From Siderastrea radians (Eukaryota > Cnidaria > Anthozoa > Scleractinia > Rhizangiidae): 64,000 nucleotides of DNA. The notes beneath the pieces were generated by a model. That model searched no databases. It had not been told where the DNA came from and saw nothing but the letters and a program-made list of their open reading frames with translations. The DNA lies in assembly GCA_964017195.1 (NCBI GenBank), contig OZ024894.1, positions 34,655,614 to 34,719,613 on the forward strand, written 5' to 3'. The translations under genes were made by a program, and so were the position numbers. Below are positions 1 to 12,674 of this stretch, piece by piece. Every line of letters starts with the position of its first letter. The stretch's first letter is position 1.

Positions 1-468
1 CTATTCCCTTTTCCATAACTATTTTTAGCAATTTAAGGTATTTGTTCGCCATTTAAGAATTCAAAATGACTGAATAAACCTTTTGTAACTGTCAGTATGA
101 AATACCCGAAGCACTACTATTTACTATGTATATATATTTGTTTAGCTATTTTTTGACACTACATCATACTATTAATTGTAATTACAATAACCTTAAGATT
201 AAAAAAAACAAAGTTAATCAATGAGCAATTTATATACATACAAATATGAACTTAGTTTAAGATGTAGAATGTCTGAATGACCACCGCTCCCCCAAATCAA
301 GGATGGGAAAATGGCGCGTTTTTCCCTTCGCGCGACTTCAACATTGATTTTGGGGGTGGGGTGGTTTCTGTTCCATGTTATTCCGACCGAGATTGTAGCT
401 TCTAAAACGTTTGAGGTCATTCGATTGTCTTAAAGGTTATAGGATTAATCATGTTACATTTTGCAGCG
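1..468. other. 3' flank of the first receptor gene, no gene seen
   Basis: AT-rich sequence at the left edge. It lies downstream of the minus-strand receptor that ends at 469. No coding region with family resemblance, no RNA gene and no clear repeat was recognised. A short GC-richer patch is present at about 285-370. Confidence 0.5.
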
Positions 469-1665
469 CTATCTGCCTCCATGAGTTTTAGAGTGTCTTG
501 GTCTGTCTGTCTGTTTTGGTCTATCTGTGCCAGCTAATTCTGGTAGATTCACGTTTTCGTGGTCGAGTGAAACTGATACGCTTCTCCTTTTGCAACATAA
601 ACGACATTTTTCAAAAGAAAATGGACACAACGTTTTCAAAGCACAGCGAAAATTGTAACTGAATGAAAATAGAACAATTGGATTTATCGCTGTACTAAAG
701 GTCGGGAACACAAAATAAGAAAACCCAAGAATCCACTTGCACTTATCCCTGACGAAAACGTTAGGCTCAATTATCTTTAGAATCAAATAGACGCAAAAAA
801 GAGAAAAGCACACAGAGTACGCTATAACAATTGATTTAAATATTTTCATGATATTTTGGCTCTGCTTGCGTCTTTTTTGTTCAGCTGTATTGCTTTCAGT
901 ACCCAGTCTTTGTCTTACAACGCTCATAATGCGAGAATACAAGATGACTATTGCAATCAATGTTGCAATGTTAATTAAACTAATGCCGGTCATGTAGTAG
1001 ATTATAAGCGAAAACTTGTTGTTCCACGCAAATCTGCAGAATGTTTCCTTTCCGACCTCCTCAACTTTGGAAAAGTAGAAAATGGGAGCGCAATACCCCA
1101 AGGATATTGACCATGTTGCAAGCAACATAATTACTCTTATTTTGCGTGACACCAGTGTGGCTTTCAAGGGAAATACAGTAGCGATGTACCTGTCAACAGC
1201 AATCAATACCAGGCTCAGAATTGATACCGAAGTAGATACCGTCCTAGTATACATTCCTACTTTGCACCCAGTTGTGGCCAGGGGACCATGGATCAGGCTT
1301 CCTCTGCTGGTTATTATCTCGTCAGTGAGGTACAATGGCCAAGCTGTGAGACTGGCAAGAAAATCAGACACCGCCATGTTAACGTAGTAGTAGTTGGTGC
1401 TTGTTCTGAGGCTTGGCGTTTTGTACACTGTGACAAACACGAGAATGTTGCCAATGAAGGCGGCCAAGCAGATCATAGCCATGGTTGTTGTGAAAAATAC
1501 AGAGACAGCGTATGGGCACGACGCCTCATGAGAGGAGTTGATGTACGTGTTGGTGGAGTTGTTCATGGTGATAGGGAAGTCGTGTTTAACAACTCTGTTG
1601 AAATGACCTTTGTTTTCAAAATTAACGTCCAGAAAGTAGCCTTGATTTGACCTGTAAGGGTTCAA
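469..1665 (-). CDS. Class A (rhodopsin-like) GPCR, subtype A-like, intact
   Basis: Open frame of 398 codons for a seven-transmembrane receptor, expected at the plasma membrane. Visible landmarks are the TM1 Gly-Asn (residues 72-73), the TM2 NMAVSD motif (96-101), a Cys pair for the TM3-ECL2 disulfide (134 and 210), DRY at 158-160, the TM4 Trp (about 185), and NPIVL in TM7 (328-332) in place of NPxxY. TM6 lacks the usual CWxP. By comparison with the paralogues the start is more likely Met34 at 1564-1566 (MNNST..., N-glycosylation sites just after it), giving 365 residues. It is the most diverged member of the array, the only one on the minus strand, and the only one with DRY rather than DRF. 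It resembles peptide/amine-type receptors; the ligand cannot be told from sequence. Confidence 0.88.
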   Translation of the reverse strand: MNPYRSNQGYFLDVNFENKGHFNRVVKHDFPITMNNSTNTYINSSHEASCPYAVSVFFTTTMAMICLAAFIGNILVFVTVYKTPSLRTSTNYYYVNMAVSDFLASLTAWPLYLTDEIITSRGSLIHGPLATTGCKVGMYTRTVSTSVSILSLVLIAVDRYIATVFPLKATLVSRKIRVIMLLATWSISLGYCAPIFYFSKVEEVGKETFCRFAWNNKFSLIIYYMTGISLINIATLIAIVILYSRIMSVVRQRLGTESNTAEQKRRKQSQNIMKIFKSIVIAYSVCFSLFCVYLILKIIEPNVFVRDKCKWILGFSYFVFPTFSTAINPIVLFSFSYNFRCALKTLCPFSFEKCRLCCKRRSVSVSLDHENVNLPELAGTDRPKQTDRPRHSKTHGGR

Positions 1666-1950
1666 AAATGTGTCATTAAATATTATGTCATTAAATGCAC
1701 ATGAAACATTATTTAGGACAGTGTAAATGTATACAAAAGCGACGTGTATTAGTTGTTTACAAATTGCTAGGAGGAGTGGAAAGGATTATGCACCATAAAA
1801 ACAATGAATACTGTCAAAATTGAAAGCAGAGTGCTATCCCTAAAGCCTAACTTCGTTCCCAGTTGCACTTAACGTGAATTGATGGTGACATCTTTAGGAG
1901 CTCGTTTCACTCTATAAACTCATAAAGGCCTCGGAACTAGGTTCCCTAAA

Positions 1951-2170
1951 GGCTAGTTTCCACACGGATCCCTAAGATCGCAAAGATGGCTGCAATCGCT
2001 ATAGAAAAGCTTTCAGCAATCGTTGCAATCATAGGGAAACCACTCTTCAGCAATCGTTGCGAAATGATGTAATCGTTACTATCGCTGAAGTGTGGTTTGC
2101 ATATGATGAAGGTTTTTTCTTCAACGATTGCAGCGATCGTAGCGAACGTAGCGATCATATGGAAACAGCC
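1951..2170. repeat. Inverted-repeat element (MITE-like)
   Basis: The left end (GGCTAGTTTCCACACG) and the reverse complement of the right end (GGCTGTTTCCATATGATCG) form short terminal inverted repeats. The interior is rich in GCAATCGTTGC and CGATCG palindromic words. A related decayed copy with the same ATATGGAAAC and CAACGATTGC words lies near 20695-20815. There is no coding content. Target duplication is not clear. Confidence 0.5.
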
Positions 2171-2520
2171 TTAAGTGTGCTAAGCAGGAGGACATTCTTA
2201 CGAAGATTACGTAACAGACATCCCGCCACTGACAATTTCTTCGCATGTCTTCCATAAACATTTTTTTTAATACGAGGCAGAAATAGGCCGATTTAAAGGC
2301 ATTTTTATCTTACCTTTTCTCGAAAATAGCTACAGAGGAGACATCAGGTTAGTCGGCGTTACTCGCAGGGGAACTACGTTTTATCACGCGATCAATGTTG
2401 TAAATTAAACTATTCTGACTCGGTTGAAATAAAAATATTCTGTAGTATTCTATAAAATGTATTTATAGAATACATTCTTCCCAGCGAAAATTACCGAGAC
2501 GTCTGTATTTTAAGAAGGTA

Positions 2521-3096
2521 AACCATGTCTTGTCATTCCATTTAAGTTTCTTTTATTCTCAAAAGATCACTGCTAGCGTATTTTTCTTTGCGATTAAGTT
2601 AAAAATTGTCTCACAAATTTTCAGCCCTCGAGGGCAAAACCGAATTTATTGTTACAAGGCACAATAGAAGGATATGTGGATCTTCGCAGTATTTAAATTG
2701 CAAGTCCTATACGATTTTATTTTTGACAAATACAATGCGGCGCGTCCGCTATCAACTAATTCAATGTCGACCTCCATATGCCGAAAAGAGAATCAACCCA
2801 ACCCCATTTTGTTTGACTTCAGTTGTATTTAAATACTGGCGGTTTCTATTTCAATTTTGCTGACTGTTTGTTTCCATGCACGAACCAAGCTTGCAATTTA
2901 AAAGTGTTTTTGTGGCCACCATGATCTTTGTTTTTTAATTGAACTTGGAAAAATTATCTTCCTTAAATTCACCTTTTTGCGAAAATATTTGTGGTTTGCC
3001 GAGTTTCTGGTCCTCGAAATGTTGCTGACGGGTTTCTGTCGCTGTTTATTTAATGATAAAAAGGAAATGTTGCTTATGGCTCAAAATTGACTACCG
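2521..3096. repeat. Old duplicated segment, copy 1
   Basis: This stretch is clearly but distantly similar to about 6491-7053. Shared landmarks in the same order include AAAGATCA, a CACAAAATTT-like word, CGAATTTATTGTTAC / CGAAGTTAGTGTCAC, and GAAATGTTGCTT followed by CTCAAAATTGAC / TTCAAAATTGAC. No convincing coding region is present. Flanking segments at about 3930-4290 and 10000-10370 also match, so the duplication was larger than this block. Confidence 0.55.
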
Positions 3097-4782
3097 TCAA
3101 ATCATTTGCCCGACAAATATTACAGCTTTCACTACTAAATAATAACATGACAACGGTAAATCAATCTATGGGAAAACGTAGAACCCTTCCGCTAGGCAAG
3201 AAAGTATACTTTAGTATATACGTAAATAATGTTGTACTTTTGAGCTTGGTTGGTTTTGTTTTATATCGCTGTCTTCCCATTTTGTCAAATAATAATACAT
3301 AATTCCAGCTCTCTGGAAAACTATGGAAGTTTTTGAGCAATTTTGCGTCTCTTCTGTGAATTTTTACAAAGCCACAGCTAAAATATACCGAGCGTCTAAT
3401 GTTTCGTAAAACGGGGAATAACGGCAAAATGATGAAATAATTAACATTTAAATTCTAATTGGATTAAATGGCAAAAAAAAATAAGACAACAAGAAAGCTC
3501 AGAAAGGCCAAATACCAATGACCATTAATTTAGACACAACGAGAAAAGAAAAATTAAACCATTACCTTTAACGTAGGAACATCACCTTAAGCTAAACTCC
3601 ATGAAAACTAATCATTGGTACAGCAGTTCCCATGTAAATAAGGACAATTGAGCTGCTGAGTTTTTGACATTTAAATTATGAGCGAGTTATTAATGGCGAA
3701 TTTGACATCCATATGCATTTGTGTAAATAGCTCGAACGAAAATGGCGATTGAATAACATTTAATCAACGTGGTATGCTATCATATGAAAAAGAAGAAATC
3801 CCCTTGAACCGGTTTGTCTTCACATAACCTTCTAATAGAAAGTTATTAAAGCCATTGGTATGATGATGATAATTTGTAATACAATTTACAGGTTATCATA
3901 ATGTAATGAGCACAGCGATATCGCACCCTTTTGTTCTGTTTACATCAAATTAATAGAATATGGAAATACATTTTGCTATCAGTGTTTTCTCCGTGACTTG
4001 CACGAAAAGGCTTAAGCTAGAACTCGAAACGAAATGTTGTAATTTCATTAAATTCGCTGGGGGTGAGAATTCTGTGATGTCTTTTCTTACGCAGTTGCGT
4101 GGGTCGTTTTCATTTTCCTTGCTCACGTATCATGATGTAAGTCATAGTTGCCATTGACTTTGTATCACGCAGCAGCACTCAGATACGTGAGCAGGCTAAT
4201 AATACGTGAGTGGCCTTTAAAATATTCATTGTTTGACTTTTTCTCTCTTTAGTGTAATAAAAATACGCGGCAGTCTTACACAACTTAAACACTGCATTTT
4301 CGGAGACATTCAGAACATTCAAAACGCCACGATGAAAAAATGAAAAGAGTTCAGCAATTAGTAGACTACAGTTATGTAACGTAGTGCTGTTTCGAGCCTT
4401 CTTTGAGATTATGTTTACTTTAGAGGGTTGCATGTTATTTCACTGCATCATCTCTTTAATTTAAGCGTGATTTTTAAAGACACGACAAATTTTATTTAAA
4501 TAAAACGTTTTACCTGAAAAACCTTAAGCGATGCCAGTTTTGTGATCAATGTTCGATCAACTTCCTACCGAGCATCATGCTGAGTGTTGTGTTTTTCTTA
4601 ATGAAATCCTTACCCATGGCTTAAGGGTCCATAAGGTAAAAATTACTCAGTTTCAATATCATATTTTTCTTTGTTAGCAAAAACTAATCTTGGTCACTTA
4701 AGGCGAAAGCCGATGTTTAAACAGTCAGACGCTTTGCAACACATGCACGCAAACATCGCCTCTTTGATCTATCAAGGGCGCC
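3097..4782. other. Intergenic, no gene recognised
   Basis: AT-rich DNA with only short, low-complexity open frames on either strand. The part at about 4100-4290 contains repeated GATACGTGAGC / ATACGTGAG words and is similar to about 10230-10370. Nothing else was recognised. Confidence 0.4.
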
Positions 4783-6058
4783 CCAGGGGCCCGTTTGTCG
4801 AAAGTCCCGATAACCTTTCGGGCCCGGAAAACTATTTTATAAGCTCGATGTTTATTAGGCGGCCGTCGGCCGTATACGCACGTCGAGCCGACTAGTAAAA
4901 TGGACGTTTTTTGTTTTTCATTTTCGTCGCCGTCGCCGTCCGTCAGTTCGCTTAGTCCTCTTGGGATCGCGCGGCCTCTGAACAATGGCCTTGCTGTTAT
5001 AATGACGTAAACAGCTAGATTTTATCAGGTTTGAAATCCAATCTCTCAAATACCGGACATTCTCCTAGTGAATAAACAATATAATTTTCCATCTATGATC
5101 GCAGAAAACTTCAGGGTAGTATTGACAAAATACATTAGAATCGCTGAAGACGTGTTTATAAAACGTGGTTTTAAAGGGAATACGGTGAAAGATCGTGACA
5201 GTCGGACGTCCATAAGCACGCAGATTGTAGGTGAATACAAATAACAATGTTATCGTTTTCGTGACCGTTTAACAAAACCCGTATTATATCAAGTTGCCTG
5301 TCAACAACTTGCTATTGATAGCCTTGCGTGGTCTTAGCTGATATGCGATTTCAACAATAGGAGATTGTCGCTGTTGCTACTAGTTCTCGTGCTAGGTTGA
5401 ATCGTGTTGTCTTTGGGGCTAACCCATTGACCTTGAAATAAAGCAATTTAGATCGTAGTTGCCGTTCTTCCGTGACAAAGCTGCTAGATCTTTGGCGCCC
5501 GATATTTGGACGGACGATTCCGTGGAGCAGTCAAACAGCAAGGTAAAGGTAACATTTCAGTTCTTTATTTATTCGGTTAAGTGTGCCATGGTTGCAACAT
5601 AGCCAAAATATTGCATCACAATTTCGCGGTTTTTCGTCACACAGGTTCACGTGCTGTCTCATTAGTGGGTGAAGGTGGGATGCCGTTGAGTCACCATGGG
5701 CCACCTGTAAATTCTTCAGAATACCCAAAATATCTTTCTTAGTTAGTGTCACAGCATTAGTCAAAATATTGCTTCAAATAGCCATTGTTGTGGTCACACG
5801 GATTCACGTGCTGGGTCTCCTTGGAATTTTAAGAGAGTGTACACGATACCATCTGCCGCCTATAAATTCTTCAGAATTTCTTGTATTAAAAACTCAGATT
5901 TTGTTGGTTTTGAAAGCTGAGCAATAAAATTTTCGTTGATAAAACAAGTCAGACTGATATGCGGGCTAAAACCTGTGCCAACGTTCCATAGATTTTGATT
6001 TTAATTTAGATCTCCGGCGCCGAAAAGTTACTGGAACTTTCGACAAACGGGCCCCAGG
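4783..6058. mobile_element. Non-autonomous DNA transposon with terminal inverted repeats
   Basis: The left end reads CCAGGGGCCCGTTTGTCGAA and the right end, reverse-complemented, reads CCTGGGGCCCGTTTGTCGAA. Similarity continues inward for about 40 bases (AAGTCCCGATAACCTTTCGG against AAGTTCCAGTAACTTTTCGG). The 1.28 kb interior has no transposase-like frame. Ends with GGGCCCGTTT..CGAAAGT are a repeat type I associate with coral genomes. A target duplication was not identified, so the edges may be off by a few bases. Confidence 0.75.
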
Positions 6059-6490
6059 ATCGAGCTTTTAGTGGTGCATTAATTTGTAACCCAACCAACT
6101 GAAGCAAGATGGCGTGGTTTATTGTGGTCGCCGGTGAATGTGACGTAGTTTACATCGGAGATCTCTGCCGGAGCATGACAGGGATAACAATTAAACTGAT
6201 GAAATCGCTCGTGCCCAAACCTCCGCCTTCCCATCGGAAAGAAGTAACTTTTATTGAGCGAGACATCTACAACAATGGAGGGTGGAATACTTTACTTGAA
6301 TGAGGCTTTACCCTAAGGGTTTATCATCAAAAGGGCTGATGGAAATTAAACTTTCTACAGCGTTTACGTGGATGCTCAAGATGGAGAGAAAGAGCGCAGT
6401 TATGAGGAAAAAGTTGAAAAAAATGAGCACTTCTCAGATAGACTTTATTCAACCGTTTCCTGAAAAACATTGAAGCTATCCCGGCTGTGA

Positions 6491-7053
6491 ACCTCTTAAG
6501 GCCACAATTCCTTTCACTTTTATTCCTCGAAAGATCATGCCCCGGGCTAGCGCACTTTTTGTTCGATTCGGTAAGAAAAATGTTTCACAAAATTTAGTGC
6601 TAGAAAGCAAGACCGAAGTTAGTGTCACAAAACATAATACAAGGGCATTTCTACCTTTGTATTTCTTGGTTAAGTTACAACTCAAATATAGTTTTATTTC
6701 TTCGAAGGGCAGAAATGCATGTTGAAATAATCAAACCTAACCACAGCAAGTTGAACTTTACTAATTCTTTGTCTTAGTACAGGCGGTCCATATTTTAGTG
6801 TTGGTTACAATTTGTTTGCATTCAGCAACCGCTCTTAATTGTAAAAATAGCAAGCTTTTTTTTCCAAATCTAACTGTGTTCAAATACAGTAAAAAAGATC
6901 AAGCTGTTTCCCTCATTTACTAACCTTTGTTTTGATAAATATTTCGTGGTTTTCCTTAGTTCCTCGAGATGTTGCCGACGGATTTCTGTCACCTGTTGCT
7001 TCTTCAAGGATAAGAAGAGAAATGTTGCTTCTGGTTCAAAATTGACCACGGAC
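6491..7053. repeat. Old duplicated segment, copy 2
   Basis: This is the partner of 2521-3096 with the same landmark order. The copies are well diverged, so this is an older event than the receptor-unit duplications. No gene is supported in it. Confidence 0.55.
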
Positions 7054-7203
7054 ATAACATTTGTTCGATAAGTTCAAAGAAGCAAATGATGGCTTTGATC
7101 GCACTCAGTCTTATTTCAGTATCTATTGTAATTCAGTCCTTACTGGAATTTAACGTCATGCAAAAATTAAAATAAGAAAGGAAACATGATAATAGAACAT
7201 TGG

Positions 7204-7367
7204 CACGATGGCGTCATTTGACAACAGCTACCAGAATCCTTCAGTTTGTTGTTTTCTGATGCAAATTAGGGCTACTGTTGTTTGTACCTCAGTGGGATTA
7301 CAAAATTTTAATAAGAAAGGAAAACCGAAATAAATTCTGGCAGTTGTAGTCAATTGACGCCATCGTG
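7204..7367. repeat. Foldback (hairpin) repeat
   Basis: The arm at 7204-7237 (CACGATGGCGTCATTTGAC...) matches the reverse complement of 7334-7367 (CACGATGGCGTCAATTGAC...) over about 34 bases with a few mismatches, around a loop of about 95 bases. A direct repeat built on AATAAGAAAGGAAA occurs just outside the left arm and again inside the loop. It is probably a small decayed element. Confidence 0.6.
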
Positions 7368-8621
7368 TAAATTTCACATTGTAAGCGAACTGGCTCTAAC
7401 ATTTACCGTTCAGTTTTTGTTACTGGGGTGATGAGGCAAATTCAAGGACAGTTAAGGTGGCCCTGGTCGACAGTGTCCTTTTTAAATCACGTTTTTGAAA
7501 AGCGTTAACTGATTTCTTAGGAAATGCAAGAGCAAACAGAAGTACCCGTAAAAATAGAAAACTTTAATTTTATAGCGATCGAACTCGACTTATGGTTACT
7601 GGGTCAGTATATTGGTATCAAATTTATGCGGCAGTTGAGACTGACGTGTAGGGTAGTTTTAAAAGCACAATTAAGGAGTCGCTCCTTTGCCGGAAAACCT
7701 CCGGACTGGATTGTTACGTAACTTGCAGTGAGTAAACTTGAACTCCTGCTAACTTGTTTGAGGTCATTATAAAAAAAAGTATTCGTCTTGGCGTACGAAA
7801 AATAATTGCATTTTATTTGAAGGGAAGGCTTTGGAAAAACCTCATAGCTACCACAAGTCCTTTTGGTAGCTATATTTTTTTTACAGATTATTTCTGTTTG
7901 CAACTGCACTGCTGCAATACCTGCAGGCCACCATAACCAGGCTCGATAGCAGAGTTCTTCGGTGAGTGTGGTTACGGTTAAGTGCTTCCTCAGTTTTATC
8001 TCAGCTTTGGCTTTGTTCTAGACCACGCTACTGAGCGTGTTATATACTGTCGTTGAATTTCTTTGAATTAACCATAACACCCAAGCAACAAAAAAGAAGC
8101 CACATTAAAATATCACCTCCCCTTTTTTTATTTAAATTTGTTATGATTTGACCCTATTCAGCCTGGGGGGGATGGGGGACAAGGTGCTAGTGTTAACTTT
8201 GGGAACGTTTATAACTTTACACGACGAGCGGGCACGGCACCCCTAAATTGTGGCACTCGGGCTCATAAATTATTGGCCGGTACATCTTATTTTTGTGGTT
8301 TAAATGGAGACTCATAGGCATGGTTCCTAAGCAATTTCGAAATTGTTGTTATCTTGAGGAGAAATGCCTCCAAAAATTTCCATTTGAAAAAGGTAAAGGT
8401 AGCCCTGGTTACTCAGGATCCCTAAGGGGTTTAAAGATGCAGGGCTCCAGCCTAAAACATGCAAGGCTCCAGGTCTCCAAGGCGGAAACATCGGGGCTCT
8501 AGGACTCCATCACTTTACTCCAGGGCTCTATTTGGCCAGAATGAGAATTTGTGTCCGGGATCCAAGCAGAGAAAGGCCTTAGACTCCGGGCTCCCCAACA
8601 AAACATTGGGGCTGTAGGGCT
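7368..8621. other. Intergenic, no gene recognised
   Basis: Only short open frames without family resemblance are present. From about 8390 to 8620 there is a loose run of GGGCTCC / AAGGCTCCAGG words that looks like degenerate short repeats leading into the SINE. Confidence 0.4.
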
Positions 8622-8842
8622 CGTCGTTGTAGCCGGTCGGCGGTTCGAGGCCCATTCCATGCCATCGTGTTGTATCCTTAGACAAGAAACTTTACCCCAC
8701 GTTGTCTCTCTCCACCAGTCCCTGCGATGGACTAGCATCCCATCCAGGGGGGAGTAGCAATACTCTCAGTTGCTTCATGCTACAGAAACCGCGATAAACT
8801 CCGGCCGTGAGGGCCTCCTGGGCTCGTGTGCGAATTTACCTT
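8622..8842 (+). mobile_element. tRNA-derived SINE, degraded copy
   Basis: It contains a B-box-like word (GGTTCGAGGCC) near 8643, then the body typical of a widespread cnidarian SINE: CAAGAAACTTTACC, CTGCGATGGACTAGCATCCC, TTCATGCTACAGAAACC and a CTCCGGCC..GGGCC..GGCTCG 3' part. The A-box region is degenerate. It is too broken to be an active copy. Family recognition is from memory of coral repeats. Confidence 0.65.
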
Positions 8843-9149
8843 CACTTTGCTTTTCTTCGTGAAATGCATTGACACTACGTGTACGTGCAATGTTGCTGGG
8901 AGTGCCCCTTCCTCGTTTTAGAAGCGCCCATCAAAAACTAAGCCGTTCCATAATCCGGGAAACTTTTGCCGTGTAAAAGAAAAATTGGGGGCAACAAATT
9001 TAGTCATGCACTGATACTAGAAACGCACGGGCGGCCCTGTCCAAAACGCTTGTCGTGTAAACTGAGCCTTTTTTAATACGCAAGGTGCTTGTGGATGGCA
9101 CCAAAAATCTTCAGGCACCAAAAATCTTCAAGGCACCAAAAATCTACAG

Positions 9150-9265
9150 ATCTGCACCGGTATCGCAGAGGTCATGGTTCGATTCCCGGTCATGCCTGAA
9201 TTTTTTCGGGTTTCTTCTTTCAACTGCTTAAGTTGAAATATCGTCACTGCTATGGTCTACATATA
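9150..9265 (+). mobile_element. Second tRNA-derived SINE family, fragment
   Basis: A word like GGTATCGCAGAGGTCATGG followed by a B-box GGTTCGATTCCCGGTC, then CCTGAATTTTTTCGGG and TTCTTC..CAACTGCTTAAGTTG. This resembles an anthozoan tRNA-derived SINE. Upstream, at 9095-9150, the word GGCACCAAAAATCT is repeated three times. Confidence 0.5.
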
Positions 9266-10638
9266 TTTCAATAGGGATAACAGAGATCGGTATCTGAAAG
9301 AGATCCACCCAAATTAAGAGTAGCTGATTTTCATAACGTGTCTATCCAACCACAACGCAATGACAAACGGTAAATATGGGTGAGTGGGGCAGTTAGAACA
9401 TTGGCACCGACTTTCAGTATACGTGAGCGAACGTCCTTCAACCCAGAAGATCAGTGTTGATGCGCAATAATACCAATTCTTTGCGTACAAAATCAACTGA
9501 TATGCCTGTGAATTCAAAGTCGGAAGTCTCTCGAGACATCGTAGTTGGAAGGTCACTGAGTATCCTTACATTCAGTACCGCGAAAGAGTGCTCCTAAAAC
9601 GTGCACCAACTTATGTGAAAGACAATTAGCAATGTCAAGGTTATCCGTATAGGTCGTATCATCAAGCAAAACCTTATGCACTGAAACCTCAGTACATGAA
9701 CGAGTGCAGAGACGATGTTGAACGAGGTGGCCAAGCGAATTTAACATTTTTTGTTCAGACCTGAAAACAAAGGACACTTGAATTAACACAATTTTACATG
9801 ATTTAATTTGGTGGCCAAAACGTTGAGTGCAATTCTTCTACGTCCACGTAAGCATCTATATAAAAAGAACGAACATATTATGGTGACTGAATAAACTTTT
9901 ATCCACGTAATATCACTATTCGTTAGAATTGAGATTCTAGCACGATTTTTAGATTACAAAGAAAAAATTTCATAATATTCTACCGTCCCGAATTTTTTAT
10001 TTAAATTACATTAGGAAGGTACATGTTATTTTGCGGAGGAACAAGCACGATAATATTTTGTCCTTCTACTCTGTTTATAACGAATAGGAAAATGGCAATA
10101 TATATTATTGACCATTATTTTCCAGTAATTATAATTATCAGTGTGTTTTATTGCATTAACGGCTTTTGTGCGTCAATAATATCAAATTCATCATGTTCAC
10201 TCTCCTTATGACAGCCCTTATGTGACTATTAACCTATGTATCACGTAGCAACTCTCAGGTACGTGAGAGGCCTTCTTGCTTTTTAAAAATATTTATCCAG
10301 TACAACTTTGCGTCTCTTGGTTTCTTTAGTATGGTAGAAATCTGCGATATTACAGAAATTTTCCATTGCACTATAAAAAAAAAACAGACTTTAACAATAT
10401 GATGCAGTAATCTTATGTGCCGGTGATTGGAACCTGTTTGTCAGTGATGGTAACATTATGCTTCTTTTCTTCTGCAAAGTGTAGTTAAACACAAGCAGAT
10501 TTTCTGTGATCGTCCCAGTCAGAGTAGTCCTGTGAAGGATTGTTACCAGTGACATGGTGACTACCGCACAGGTTATCGAAGCGAGTGTCATCACAAGAGC
10601 CTGGACTCAGAGTGACTGGTTGGGACTTCAAGACCTGT
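9266..10638. other. Intergenic, no gene recognised
   Basis: Short open frames only. The part at about 10000-10370 resembles 3930-4290, including TATCACGTAGCAACTCTCAGGTACGTGAG-type words. A poly-A run lies near 10375-10384. Confidence 0.4.
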
Positions 10639-10780
10639 CCCCAGTTGTTCAAAAGTTGGATAGCGCTATCCATCGGATAAATCACTCTCCAGTGGATAAG
10701 TGTTAGGGAACCAATTGCTTTATCCACTGGATAGAGATTTATCCAGTGGATAGCGCTATCCAACTTTTGAACAACTGGGG
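10639..10780. mobile_element. Short palindromic MITE
   Basis: A 142 bp foldback. The left arm CCCCAGTTGTTCAAAAGTTG and the following GGATAGCGCTATCC are repeated as an exact reverse complement at the right end (TTTTGAACAACTGGGG). Internal words ATCCACTGGATA and GCGCTATCC also pair. There is no coding capacity. Target duplication is not evident from the flanks. Confidence 0.8.
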
Positions 10781-10857
10781 TCGGACCGCTTAAAAGAGGA
10801 TGGCAGCTCAATACCGGGCTGCTTAATCAGGATTGACGGCTTTCATTTTCACAGAAC

Positions 10858-11944
10858 AGCTAGCATGGCCAGACGGTGCTAACCACTCCCTGCCGGTACA
10901 AATGGCACGAGCTACTCTTTATTCCAGTGTTCGAGGATAATCTAAGTGTATTTTACGATGATTCAAGCGACAAACATCTCTTTGGAACATGACGCACATT
11001 CTACATTCGATCTAAATTGCAAATTGATATCAAGCAGTATTAAGGAGACGAACGACACAGCTGTAGTTCCAACGTACGTGGATGGAATCAATAATTGATG
11101 GTACTCCGAGTCACTTGCACGTCAATTTTAGCATGTCCTATCACAATTTTATTAGCATTAGTGAATAGATGTGTGGGCGGCAAACTATTATTAGAAAGGA
11201 CCATATTTCAAAATTTACAATACGTCACAAGTTACTTGCTTTTATTTGTACTGATGAAAAATACTTTATTGATGAAATAAGCTTCTCTCAAGGTAAGTGT
11301 CCTTTAGGTGAAGCCACCTTTTTAATTGTTTTTTTGTTTTGGCGTTTTTTTTGTGTGTGTGTGTGTGGTTTTTGAAGCCCTAGTTTTATAGCGCTCTTAT
11401 GCTGTTGTAGAAAGTGTTAAAAGTCACTTTAACCCAATTTTGCGGAGCATGTGAATTTGAATTTTCCGAGCTGAGTGTTCATTATTTGCTTTCATATTGT
11501 TTGCGTTATTTCAAATCTTAAATTTTGAAAGTTTAGGAGCACCGAGGCCGGCCCCAGAGTGGTGGCAATTTTGTTTTAAAAAATCTCGCACAAAAAATCA
11601 CGCGCGTATCAATTTAAGGTTTGCCAATGTAAGACGGACACGGAAGACGCCACGATCGCGAGCAATAGTGGCTACAAAATAAATATTCACTACTGTTTTA
11701 TTTTTACTCAGTAGACCTTTTTATAAGGCTGTAGTTTACAGTATACTTGGCCAATGAATTTTCGTTTGCTCCTCTCGAGTTTTAAATATAAGAGTCCTTT
11801 TATGCGAATATCATCGTGCACGTTGGTTTGACTCGTTTAACAACGCAACTAGTATACGTTCGTTGAATAATCATCAGGAGTCAAGGCAATATAAGAAGAT
11901 GTCAAATGGCAAAGGACAAAGTTTGGGAGATTTAGGCAACGCAG
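10858..11944 (+). other. Upstream region and leader exon of the first A-type pseudogene
   Basis: This region is co-linear with 21402-22432 upstream of the second A pseudogene, including TAACCACTCC and GGCTACTCTTTATTCCAGTG. The leader exon probably covers about 11850-11944 and ends GGCAACGCAG before donor GTAATA. The matching copy ends GGCAATCCAG before GTAAGA. The exact transcription start cannot be placed. Confidence 0.5.
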
Positions 11945-12674
11945 GTAATAAAAGGGGGCTTCAATCGTGACCTGCATTCTTCCGTTGGGGGATGGGGGAT
12001 TTTAAAGATTACTGATACGCCACACAAAATAGGATGAAATATAATGGTTTCCCGGAAGAAAACATTGACCGTAATCAGTATATTGGTTGACGTCTAGCTG
12101 CAAGAAGATCAAACCTAAACTATTCACCCACTTGCAATCCGATTTTAATATTTGGTACTTTAATCGATAAAAAGATACAAGATGGCCATTTAATCTGTTA
12201 CGTAGCATGCGTGGACCTCGCTAAAGGTACACTAACTGCCAGTTGAAACAGGAAGTTAAGAATTGGCTAAATAATTTGAAATGTGGGTGATGCGCAATAA
12301 TAGTTCATTATCACCATTAGTGATCCCGTTCCGCCACAATTCAGATCCACGAAGCTTCCAGTGTTTGGAACATTATATGCAACTGGTGTTCTGATTATAA
12401 ACGATGATGTTAAGTCAGTGTTGAGCTCAGTAGTTGTTAAAACCGTAGATGGGCACTGAAAAAAAATCGGTGTCCGCCTAAACCCATTGCCTTGGCACAC
12501 CTGACTGATCATCCGTCTTATTAAGCCGTTAGGATCAAAAGCGTCATGGGCAGCAATGAAGAGAAAGATGATATACGTGTACTTGTTTATGTGGTAACTA
12601 TTAATAATATTCAGTTTGTTGACGAGCATGGCGCTGCAAATAATAATTGTTACCGCATTTTTTCCTTCCTATAG

